64,000 nt of DNA from Enoplosus armatus. Its lineage: Eukaryota > Chordata > Actinopteri > Centrarchiformes > Enoplosidae. A program made the translations under genes and the position numbers. The stretch spans positions 20,243,501 to 20,307,500 of the forward strand of contig NC_092191.1 in the NCBI RefSeq assembly GCF_043641665.1, read 5' to 3'. Below, piece after piece: positions 36,519 to 47,853 of the stretch. How positions within the stretch are numbered: position 1 is the stretch's first letter; each line of letters starts with the position of its first letter. A model generated the notes under the pieces. The model worked only from the letters and a program-made list of their open reading frames with translations. It was not told the DNA's origin and did no database searches.

Positions 36519-37166
36519 GCTGCTGGGCACACAGACAGAAAAGCAAGTGAAATGAAGACTTTAATGCGCTGCATTCAATGCATCTATAGTGGATATCACA
36601 TTTAGCGTATCCTGTTTATACACCAATTGTGCATATTTGTTTTCAACATTCAGTAATTCAGTTTCCCCCCTCACTTTTCATTCATATATCCCAGTTTGTC
36701 ACTAAATACCCCAATTTATGGATTCTTAATCATAGGGAGCTCATCTTGCTGTTTTCCCTATTGACGCCTTATTAGAGCCAAATCACTTTTAGATACATTT
36801 TAAAGAGCTGGCCTCTCAGTCACGGCTGTAACTAAAAATTGTGTAGATACATTCAAAGTCATACGAATGCGTTGTTGAGAGGTAACTTTAACCAGTTACC
36901 ACAGGAAAACAATGGGCTACATAGCTGTGAGAATACCCGATGGAGCCACATGCTGTAGGTACTATGAGGTTACATAACCAAGACCACAAATTCAGGTGCA
37001 ACATGAACGTTAGCAAAAAAAAAAAAGGCTGTCAGCAACGTTGATATTGCTAACATGAAGCTTCATTTCAGGTCTGCGTTAAAATGCCACGGCCTTAGTT
37101 TAGTCCACAAACCGCGCAACACGTCCAATGGCGTCATTAGTTAAAAAAGGCCATTTTAATACTTAC

Positions 37167-37250
37167 TTGAGAATAAGTCGTATCTCCGCTAGACTCCGTG
37201 GACAGTTATGTTGTTTTCTTAGTTGGCTGGCAACAATGATTAGTCACAGC
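37167..37250 (-). other. mcfd2: probable mcfd2 non-coding exon 1
   Basis: On the minus strand a strong donor CTCAA/GTAAGTATT closes at 37167. It lies 0.65 kb upstream of the coding exon acceptor and about 55-80 nt downstream of a CCAAT box. The 5' limit is an estimate; no transcript start motif is decisive. Confidence 0.45.
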
Positions 37251-37305
37251 GTTTGAGGACCAAGTGGCTTGCCGTAGCCCCGCTTGGACACGACAGCTCA
37301 TTGTG

Positions 37306-37310
37306 ATTGG
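37306..37310 (-). promoter_or_regulatory. CCAAT box, probable mcfd2 promoter
   Basis: ATTGG on the plus strand (CCAAT on the mcfd2 strand, in GACCAATCACAATG), placed at a usual distance upstream of the inferred mcfd2 exon 1. Confidence 0.4.
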
Positions 37311-38762
37311 TCAGGGCTATCGGAGAGTATACAACTGAAGCGAGAGAACTCACTGCACCAACGTCCGTATTCAGTAGAATCCCGCTAGACAGACTACATT
37401 GTTACTTTTAGCTGCTCACGACAGAATTACAATTTTACGATACGTTTATTATATGTTCCAACATAATGTTTAAGCTTAAAGTAAGACGTTGATGCAGTCA
37501 ACGTTATAACACATAGAAATGTATTTAAGTAGTTAACAAATGCATGCTTCCGGTTTCATATATACTGACACATACCGACGCAAGCTAACGTTTGGGTTAT
37601 TTGACAAAATATTGGCATTCTCGCGTTGTAATATGTGAGCACTTTACATACGGCACTTTCCAGCGGACAAAGTAGTTCACGACGTTACCTATCTTGGCAT
37701 AGAAAAAACACCTCTGAGTTGGCGGTGTCAATACGTCAGCTTGGTGGGGGGTGGGGGGGCGCTCAGCTGAGAGCTGGACACTGCTCCGGAGCGCGCCGTG
37801 TGGAGGAGTGTACTGAGGGGAAGGAGAGGCGCCGACTTGTGTCAAGCAAATGTCAAGTTTCCAGAGAGAGAATGACGCCGCTAAATCTCTGTTCAGGAGG
37901 CTCGAGGTTGTTTTAATGTCCTAAAGTAGCTGACATAGACTCTCAGTAAAACCCCTCAGTAGTCAGTGACCTCCCCCCCTCCCACCGTGTGCTGTGGTTG
38001 ATAGGATACATGTAGAAGATGTTAGTTTTCTCTGCCTAGCGCGTCCCTTGGTGTGTACACACCCCGTTGCTCGACGCGGTGCAGATGACATGTCACAGTG
38101 CAATAGCTGGCAGATGTATTCTTTTGTAACTGAGCCAGGAGGTCAGCCGGGGTCAGCCCGCCAATGCTGCTGAACCCAGATCAGGGAGCAAGCCAAGCAA
38201 TTACAAATTGATTTTTTTTTTTTGTTTTTGTTTGTTAGTTTGTTTTCCCCAGTGAACTCATTAATGAAATGAACACCATTAAAAGAAGAAAACAGCACCC
38301 ATGCACGCACCTTTATGGGCTGCACACTTTGCTGCGGCTTTCTTCGCATCGCCGCTTCCTAAGCCCTCACCTGATCCAGTTAAAGTGTTAACGGGGAAAA
38401 GATTAAGGACGTGGCTGCTCGGAGGAGGGCACGCTTCCTTTTACTTCCGACAGCTTCAGATCAAGCCCTCTCAACAACAAAAAAATGCCACACTCATTTC
38501 AAGAAAGGCAAAAAAAAAAATCTTACTGCAAGATGACAGTAAAGAAATAACAAGTTAAAAGGGGTTCATGTTGAAAAGTAATTTCTCGGTATCTCCCTTG
38601 TTTAATGAAGATTGAGTGGCTACTGAACACTAGATTATATTACAAATGAAAGAATTAGTTTCCATAGTAACAAGAACATCCAAACAATGAAACATATTCC
38701 CACGTGTATATTTACTTTCGCGCTCTGGATTTTTGTTTGATGACCTTGTGCGCTTGTAGTAA

Positions 38763-38763
38763 C

Positions 38764-38810
<47 letters not shown>

Positions 38811-38827
38811 GCACACACACGCACACA
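38763..38827. repeat. poly-C then (AC)n compound microsatellite
   Basis: About 18 C followed by about 25 AC/GC-interrupted AC units, ending roughly 110 nt before the ttc7a start codon, so it sits in the 5' UTR or proximal promoter. Confidence 0.9.
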
Positions 38828-38935
38828 CCCACCCCACCCCTCCGCACTCAAAGATTACACATTTATTTCTCCTGGTAGTCCGCAGTTACTCCCATCGTGT
38901 CCGGGGAGTACAGTCACCACCGGGACAGAGCCGCG

Positions 38936-39065
38936 ATGACATCCCGGGTCTCCTTCACCCAAGTCCGCCTGGAAGCGGAGCTGGAGCGCTACCGGGCCGA
39001 GTGCCAGTGGGACAAGATGCCGGCGATCATCGACCAGATGCAGGCTGCGCGCTTCCACGAGGACG
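38936..39065 (+). CDS. ttc7a: ttc7a exon 1
   Basis: ATG in the context CCGCGATGA; encodes [20 protein letters not shown], matching the first residues of human TTC7A in spacing (ESELERCRAEGHWDRMP). Donor GACG/GTGAGT, phase 1. Confidence 0.92.
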
Positions 39066-42000
39066 GTGAGTTGCCTACACCTGGGAGGGTTTACAGGCTG
39101 GGGTGTCTCCCGACCGGTTCACTGATCTGCACACTGCAAAAAATAAGTAATAATAATAATAATAATAATAATAATCGTCCAAAACAAACTCGCAGGGCTC
39201 CATAATCAGGTTTAGGATTCTGACACAAAGATGTTTAAATTCCACTTGTTTGTCGGGAAGTTTCAGGAAGTTGTTTCCAGAGGAAGTGTCACAGAAAGTT
39301 CTTGATAAAACATGCTTTGAAATGAGTTGATTGTTCCCAATCTCCATTCGCAGATTTCTTGAACTTATTTGTAAAAAAAAAAAAAAAAAAAAAGTGTGAT
39401 TCTAAGACTCGGTAAGAATCTAAAGTGTTGGCCAAGGATGGATGGTTGTTTTTTTTTTTTTTTTTTTTTGCAGTTCATGGGTTGCACTTGTACACAAGTT
39501 GGACTTTGGACTCTCAACCGGACAGACTGTACTTAAAGGTCTCCACGACGAATGCATTCCACAGATAATAAGGACATAATAAGTTGCTTACATCAGTCCC
39601 AGTGGGTCAGACCAGGGGTCAGAGAGGGGCTGCCGGATGGCTCCAACAACAAGGAAGTTTGCAGCACACACAATGAAAGAGTGTGCTCGCGATCAAAGGC
39701 ATTGCACGGCCCTCAGGAGAGGCAGTACCACCTGCTGTATCTCATGCAAAACAAGATTTTCCAGTGGACCATTCACTGCCTGCCTTCACCCACATGCAAA
39801 CACACTTATCATTGTGTGCCTCATAAAGCATTGCTCCGGCAAGGCGCTAATGCACCTGCCCCCACCTCCCACCATAGCAGAGTAAATACGGGTTCTAGGT
39901 GACTTGACCGCAAGTCCGCTGTTATTGTGCCCATGACTGGCCGATAGCGCAGGCCAGCAGCTTCTCCCTGCCTGCACACGCACTGAAGCGTTAAACATCA
40001 ATGTGGTATTGCTGTGTGCACGCACGGCTCACATTGGCCGATCTGACAGGATGAGTGTGCACGGACGGCAAGGTGGGCCACTGGAGTTGGTTTTGGAGAT
40101 TAAAGAGAGAGAGGAACGTCGTGGCGGGCAAAGTGATAAGGAATTAAAGTGAAGTGGTAAAATCCACTGTAGTGTAAAACTGTAAAAAATCAGCCACTGC
40201 TGGGGTACTCTGCATTCTCAGGTCTCTTGTTGTCCGAAGTATTGTACTTTGGATAAATGGATAACGTGACAGTCTAATTTGATGTGAGTCAAACTCAAAG
40301 AGCGAGGACCGTCACCGAAAGCTGACATTGTGCACCACTATTCACAACAATCTCACAGGGAGCAATCAAATGTTTGTGGTGGCAAAGACACCATTTCACA
40401 GCAGTAGCTGCCATTTTAGGATACTGAGGTCATACCTCAGTTCTGGGAATTTTTTTTTTTTTTTTTTTTTAGCAACCTGGGGAGAATTACGCTCAACTGT
40501 TATCAACTGGTCAACCGGCTATTTTATGGGCCGATTCCAGCATTTTTAGACTCAAATGTGTTTAACCTCCTAAGACCCAAGCTCTATCTTAATTTCTCTT
40601 TGCTATTTGGGCTTATTGGGACCTGATAAGTATAAAAATTAAGCATCATCTGTTGACATGATGTGGTGATATTATGGTATAACCCAAAATGTGATGTCCA
40701 CGCATGTGGATGCCAGGTCTTAGGAGGTTAAGGGCACCCTGTGGAGTTTTCTTGTAAACAAAAATGTAAGTTTGGATCCAGCGTTTCTTTTCAGAAATGT
40801 GTTGTGTGTTAGCCTGGGAACCGGTGGAATCATTGAGCTCACGTTATGCGTTAGCCCCCCCCCCCCCTCCCGCGCCCCCCCTCCGTTCAGACAGATTTCC
40901 ATCCAGCCTGAATCAGGTCGGGCCAATCACAACCCTTTATCTAATATGGGGCCGGTTCAAGCGCCGTTGAGGCAGTTTCATAAACTATTATAACTATAAC
41001 ACTACCAGTCAGTATTAAACGAAGTGGATGGAAGTGTTGTCTTCGAAATCATCTCATGCCAAACGTCTGTATTATGTTGAACTAGAAGCTATATAGATTG
41101 CATGTTGGAACTAGCTACCCAGCCTAGCAGCCTACCCCCGCGCGTACGTTTCTTCACGTTACCTCCACCGACTGTGCCTCCACCACAGCTACAACTCCAC
41201 AGGGGACCTCTGAATTACCTTTAAATTGTGCTGAGCAGGAAGTGTACTGTGGGTTTTACGGCTTTTTCTCAAAAACAGCTGCAGAAGTTGATGAGAAATA
41301 AGCTCATCACCGATAGCAACAAGTTCGCCCCATCTATTCTCTGGGGAGCTCAACTGTAATTTGTGAGAAGCGAGGAAGTGGCAAGGCGAAATTACAGCGG
41401 CGCGTCACAAATGGACTGAAACAGATAGAATCAGAGATGAAAGAATGTTTTAGAAAACCGAAGTGTGAGTGAACTCAAGGGTAGATTTGATCTCAGACCT
41501 CTTGGTTACTTTATTGCAACACTGGCTCTCTCCAAAGTCTGGGCTCCGGCTTGTGTGAAATCATTAAATAGCTCTCTCTGTAGTTATGGGCTGAGACTCG
41601 TCCTGCTGTTTATCCCTCACCTTCCCCTCACTGGCAGGTTCGGCCTTGGCTGTGCTGATAAAGCCTACTGGCAAATGTGTCGAGTGTAGCGGGACGTAAA
41701 CACCGCTCGCAGAGCTGGCGTCGGAACACACAGACACACGCTCGCGGACTGTAAAAGCTAAACAGGAAGGCTTTAATCGAGCGTGTGTGTACACAAAAAC
41801 TAGAGGTTCACTACTGGACACTGAAGGCTCAGTCAGAGCAGAGTTGGTTTACAGTGTGAGTAAACTTGAGTATCTGGATTCAGTGTAGGTGGACGTGGAG
41901 TGCATATCATATGATTACAATCTTCAGGCTATTTAAGGAGAGGATGAGGGAAATGGAAACTGTAGCTTCTAAATAGACTTCAGGACTCCGGCGTTTTTGA

Positions 42001-43273
42001 ACTCCTCTCCCCCGAGCCGGTGGGAAATGCTGTTTTTAATGGACCGACTGAGGTTTGCTTTGGCTACAGAAATAAGTGACCTGCGACCCTGAGCTCAGAC
42101 CTACTCCAACAAACTCAGTTCACTTTTGTCTTTATTCGATCCCGCCCCCCGCCCCCCAGATGACTACGGGACGCTGCTGATGGCCGAGGCGCTGCTGGAG
42201 GAGTGCCTGCAGGAAAACATAAACCTGCTACGGAGCTCCACGCCTCTGATGGACAAGACCCAGCCCAGACTGAGCAAGGCTAAAGGCCACCTGAACAGCA
42301 TCCTCAGCCGAGGCCGCCTCACAGTCAGTGTAATCTGGGTTCCTTCAGCTCAATCCTATACTTGTAGATTCCTCTCTGCCTCTTTAAAGCTTATTCTCTT
42401 CATTCATACAAATAAAGGAAGTACTGAATCTATTATGGCACAGAGCACGGACAGCTTTTTATACAAATCTCTTCCTTTGTTATTGCCAAACCGTTTATGT
42501 CCTCTTGTCCTCCAGCCCAGATACTTGAACGAGGCTCTGCTGCTGATGGCCAAAGTGCACTATGTGCAGGGTCGCTACCGGGACGCCCAGGGGATGTGTG
42601 CCAGGGTGGGACTGGAGGAGCTGACGCAGGATGACCAGCCGACCTACCACCTCCGCCTGCTGGCCGAGGCGTTTGTCATTAAAGGTAGGTATTTTTAAAA
42701 ATTTTTTTTTGGGGGGGGGGTTTGTAGTTTTTTTCCAAAATTACAAGCAGCAATAAAAACATTGTACTCATTGTACATTGTACTTATCTGGAGGAAAAAA
42801 CAAAGGCGACCGTTAAAATTATTACCCAAACTGTCAGTCAGAAATACTCGTCACTGTTTGCGGACCAACTTCCTGGTCCAGCTAAACAACCTGTCTGATC
42901 GTCTGACCACTTCTTGCCAGTTTGCATATCGATGGTCAAAACTGCGATTATACGTCATAACCTGTAAGTCCTTATTTTCCTTTAAAGCTGCTATAATCGC
43001 TATCTTTACATCAACGATGGATCACATGACTACTTGTGTGTGAAAGGTAGCCATATCAACTCGTGAGGCGATAATATGTCGGCGTTGTGTTTACAGCTTG
43101 TTTTCGCTGCCCCCAAGTGGCCAAAAAAAAAAGAAATCAGCTGATGCAGGTTTAAAGAAATAGGAATCATTTTATCCTGCCACTGTTTTCTTTCAGCAAA
43201 AATTTAGTTCACATGTTTATAAGTAATTCAAAGGTGAATCATAAAGTCACAGAACAACAAACACACACGCACG

Positions 43274-43311
<38 letters not shown>

Positions 43312-44335
43312 AATGCTGGGGAAAGAGAGGGCACAAAGTAGCAAAGACAGGAAGCAGCAGCTTTCACTGGAAATGAAGTTTTAATTTTCAGAGAGAGAAA
43401 AGAGAGAAAGACTAGCATAAACAATACCATGCAATGCAGGTTTCACATTATTCAAATATCAGCTCTGCAAATGTTTGTTAGGCCTAGAATACACATTGCA
43501 TATCATTGAGAAACACTGAAAGTCAAGCTAATTGTGTTACAGTGACAGTATAAGCTTTCAAGTTATACATTACAGTCTCCCACAAACTTCTACAGTCTAC
43601 AGTGCGTATAAAGGGGGGGGGGGGGTCAGACTATCCCCCACAGTGCTGTACACTTTACATTTACAGCAGATCTCCCACCTGTCAGCCTGGGCCTTAAGTA
43701 AGCCGAGGCAGCGCCGAGGGCTGGCCCTGAAAAACCCACACAGTCAAGACTGAACAGCTCCCCGCGTACATTTCCTTGACGATCCCATTCCTAATCCTGT
43801 TGCTAAGAGTCGTTTCAGCCCTAAAATCACAATGACCTTGTACGGGGGTTGTGGAAGTGGAAGTGGTAGGGAGGGGTTGCGGCCTGACGAAATCCAATCT
43901 GTGGAAATGAATGCGAGACGCGGCTGGAAAACATCAGCCCGATTGGACAGATAGTTAACGTCAGTAGTCTCTGTGTGTGTTTGTTGGAGCCTTGACCTCA
44001 GCTTGTGGATGACGCTGATGATGCGACGGGCGGAAATGTGAAAAACGACCTTTGTGCCTTCTCTCTAGCTGCCTCTCCTGAAGACACCTTAAGTAATAAC
44101 AAGTACTCCGAGTAAAACGACAACGTAAAGCCCTTCAGGGAACGGACTTACTGCAGCTGGCAGATTCCTGTGCAGATGCTGCTTTTAAAAACCTGATGAT
44201 TGTGAGTCATATGTAAAGGGAGCATGTACGGTTACTCACAGCCACACATGCACACAAGCTGTCTGAAGTCCAAAAATGCTATTTCGTTATTTTGGGATCA
44301 CTTTAAAAGCTTTTTTTCCAGTCAGATACAGTCTG

Positions 44336-44383
<48 letters not shown>

Positions 44384-45610
44384 TATTTTGACACATTGAA
44401 TTCCAGCGTTATTAAAAGGTCAAAGGTCACATCCACCGAACATTACACTGTCCACAGTTCTCAGAGCTCTGGATAACCTTGTTACACTCATCATCATCAT
44501 GTCATTACACTCCCTGTTTCCTGATGATCGGACATGACCTCATGCTCATGAAACCGAAGAGAATTTTATTACAGTGACGGTTAGATTCTGATTTCCTTTG
44601 ATTGTTTTGAAGCCCAGTGAAAGACATCTACAGTAGATCGTTGACTCTTACACGCAACTACACGAGAAAACAGATCGTATCCTTTGGGGGTTTGCGGAGC
44701 TCCTTCCCATGGTTTTTCTTGTGCGTGTACATATTGCATATTGCTGTGGGAACGGAGTCAGATGTGAATATTTGGACGATGGTGTCTTGTCCGTTGGCAG
44801 CTGTCTGCTTATTTGATTAGGCCTGGCGTCTGGCCCGAGGCACACAGGCTTCCTGCGGTCTAGAAACGTTCCCGCTCGCCCCGTTTATTTGTACCAATAA
44901 GTAACGAACATCAGACCTGGCATCTGGACCGAGATCTGCCCTGCTCACTTCTTCCTCTGTATGTGATGGGGAAAGAAATGTAGGTGTCACGATGCGGTAA
45001 ATATAGGGAACATGGACACGACCCAAACGACTACTCTACTTCACTAATATTTTACTTCATTAAAGACATTCATTCACTCCGTCTGTGATTTGTTTCCTTT
45101 CTTTTTCTTTTCCTTGTCTTTATCATAAACATACAGCATATAGAGTGCAATGCCCACCCATCATTTAGCTTACTAGGCTCATACATCTACGTGGAACCAT
45201 CCAAACCAAAGCATTCCCATCTGGCAAGGGAATCCATAAGAGCGTAAAGAACAAAAACAAAACTATACACAGATGCACACACGTACAAAAATATTATAAA
45301 TATTATTCGGTCTGTATGTCAAGTTTCAGATTATTTCTTTTGTTTCTGTTGAAAATAGCCTCCAAATGTTTTCGAAATCAAAATTCATCTAAAAAATGAA
45401 CACATTTTGATGACATAATAAGCCTCCTCAGAATCAGTATCAGAAATATTTTATTGATCCCCGGGGGGGGAAATTGCACAAGTTACCGGTGCTCCCATTC
45501 AAGACTAGAAAAGTAGCAAATAAATACATAAAAATTAAAAAATTAAATATATACATTTACAATCTTTGAGTGACAAAAAAATATATATATATACAATAAC
45601 AAAGTATATG

Positions 45611-45642
<32 letters not shown>

Positions 45643-46866
45643 CATAATATAATATGTGCATGTATGTATTGCACTTGTGAAATTTAAAGAATAAATAGTG
45701 AGGTAGTATATATGACAGTGTCTGACACTATCTGTTTTATCATGTGAACTCCACCTGTCTTGTCTGTTTGTACCCAATAAGCAAATGAGGATTCAGTAAT
45801 ATGTCATAGTAGATTTCCAAAATGAGGTCAGAAGGTCACAGAACCAAAACGTGCAACAACAAAAAAAAACAACCCCCTTTGCTTCTTATAACATACACAC
45901 AACATAAAACGGACATTTCACCGTTCACCTAATGCGTCTTCTCTGGGGCATAACACATCATATGCAGCTTCTACTCAAGAAAAATATCTTTAGTAGGTAA
46001 TTATGTAAACAACGAGGTCTTTTCTGATGTATTTGTTATAAATACCATATTCGTTTTGGATACATTCTTTCCATCCCATTATTAAGAATACAATCAAGTT
46101 TAGAAGAAGACGGCTGTTTAAGAAACCCTTAAGTAGCATGTGATGACGATATATCTTATTTATTTATCGTTTACACAACTGCAGCATTTATTTTCATACC
46201 CACAGTCTCCACTTTGCGTTTCAGGTCTTTCTCTGGACCACCAGACAGTGTCTGCGGTGTCCCGCGTCCGTCTGTCGGAGAGGGAGGAGGAGAGTCTGTC
46301 CTGTTTCCTCAGAGCCTGCGACGCTGCCCTGTCCTTCCTGCAGGAGCTCGATAAGGTGGAGTACTTCATGCTTCTACCCCCACTTATATATAAGTGTATG
46401 TACGTTATATATTTAGCTATAGTTGCTGGTTACTTTTCACATTAGGACTTGACATATAAAACACATGATCAGTTTATGAAATATGGTGCTTTGCTACAGA
46501 TTTAACTGCACAAAAGAATGTAGAGTAGTTGTACTCAGTTCCACCTCAGTAACATGCGAGTGCTGCTGCTGCTCACATGTTAATGCATCAATAATAATGA
46601 TCCAATAAAATAATGATGGGGGCCATTCTGCATATTGAGTACTTCTTCACTGGCAGTCCAAAGATAAAAACCAGAAGCATTTAAGACTACATAAAGGTTT
46701 AAACGTTGTTGTGCGTGTGTTTTCAGGTAGTAACAACTCCCCACACGAAGACAGCCAAAGCCAGTCTGCTCCTTCCACCTGCGGACATCGACCTGGGCTA
46801 CTTCCTGCAGGCGGCGTTGCAGAGCGCTTACCTCTGTCTGCTGCAGAGGGGGTGAGTCTACCAACC

Positions 46867-46903
<37 letters not shown>

Positions 46904-47812
46904 GTATGTAAACCACTCACCTGTTCTGTTTAATGTGATATATATTTTTATTATTTTGACTTAAGAACCTTCAAGAATTAAAAGATGTCAGGTGAGTCTA
47001 CCAAATATAATGGCCTCTTTAATCCTTGATCCCTCGGCCTTAATATAATTACCTACTGGAAGTCATCGCTTCTCTTCCTGCGTTCACATAACATCGGCTG
47101 CGGCCTTTGCTTATTCATGCTGGTCTGTAACGGAGGGAACCTTGGGGCTTTTTTCATCCCAGTTCCTCTTTTAGAAAGTGAGGAGGAGGAGGAGGAGAAG
47201 TCAAGGAAAAGCTTCCGGGCGCCACCTGACTGCAGTGCAGCAGAGATGCGTTTACATGAGCGTGTGCGACCAGCAGGTGTCAGTCTTGCTCTGGGAGTCA
47301 GAAAAAAAAGCAAAGAGGCGTTTGAACAAGCGTTGGGACGTACAGGCTGTGTCCAGTCGAATAGGTGCACCTAGCTGGAACTATTGCAGTCTAATACAGT
47401 CCAGCAGTGAATAGCTTCATACTGAGAGGTTGTACTTCTACTTCTGCCATCACTGATGTAAATAAGGTGGACAAAATATTAGAAACACCGGCGGCCGGGT
47501 GTATTGCTCCAGTCGTCTGTATTGTTTATACGACAGGCTGTGAGTCTGGCTGTGTGAAGCAGCATCCAGTCACAGCGTCGGTGCTGTTGTTCACCGGGGC
47601 CTCTTCTGTCTGTCGGCTTCTTTTTCTGCATGTTTATTTTTTCAGTGTTACACCTTCGCAACCTATACATCACACTGATATACGCCTACTGTCTGTGTGT
47701 GTGTGTGTGTGTGTGTGTTAGTCATCTTGCGCAGGGTGCTCACCAACTGCGTAGGGTGCTCAGGGTGATGGAGTCACGGGGGTCTCAAAGCTTCAGGAAG
47801 GTGAGGTGTCTC

Positions 47813-47853
<41 letters not shown>

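Larger units (their letters stand above)
36523..38935. other. divergent mcfd2/ttc7a upstream region
   Basis: Contains mcfd2 intron 1, its probable non-coding exon 1 and promoter (listed separately) and the presumed ttc7a promoter. A CpG-containing patch at about 37720-37880 (for example GGAGCGCGCCGTG) is a candidate ttc7a 5' UTR or promoter. No other open frame of interest. Confidence 0.5.
39066..42159. other. ttc7a intron 1
   Basis: 3.1 kb holding an (AAT)n run at 39147-39174, an A-run (39375-39393) and T-runs (39449-39469, 40449-40470), a TTAA-flanked MITE (40562-40731) and a C-rich stretch (40856-40882). No internal exon was recognised. Confidence 0.6.
42685..46224. other. ttc7a intron 3
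   Basis: 3.5 kb with a possible repeat relic (42790-43000), (CA)n at 43259-43310, G-run near 43613, (GT)n at 44341-44381, a LINE-type repeat tail (45429) and an AT-dinucleotide region (45585-45643). No exon-like sequence was recognised. Confidence 0.6.

Noticed and set aside
36062..36550. 162-codon plus-strand open frame
   Set aside because: Antisense shadow of mcfd2 exons, with polyVal/Cys from (GT)n and polyAla from the CAG tract.
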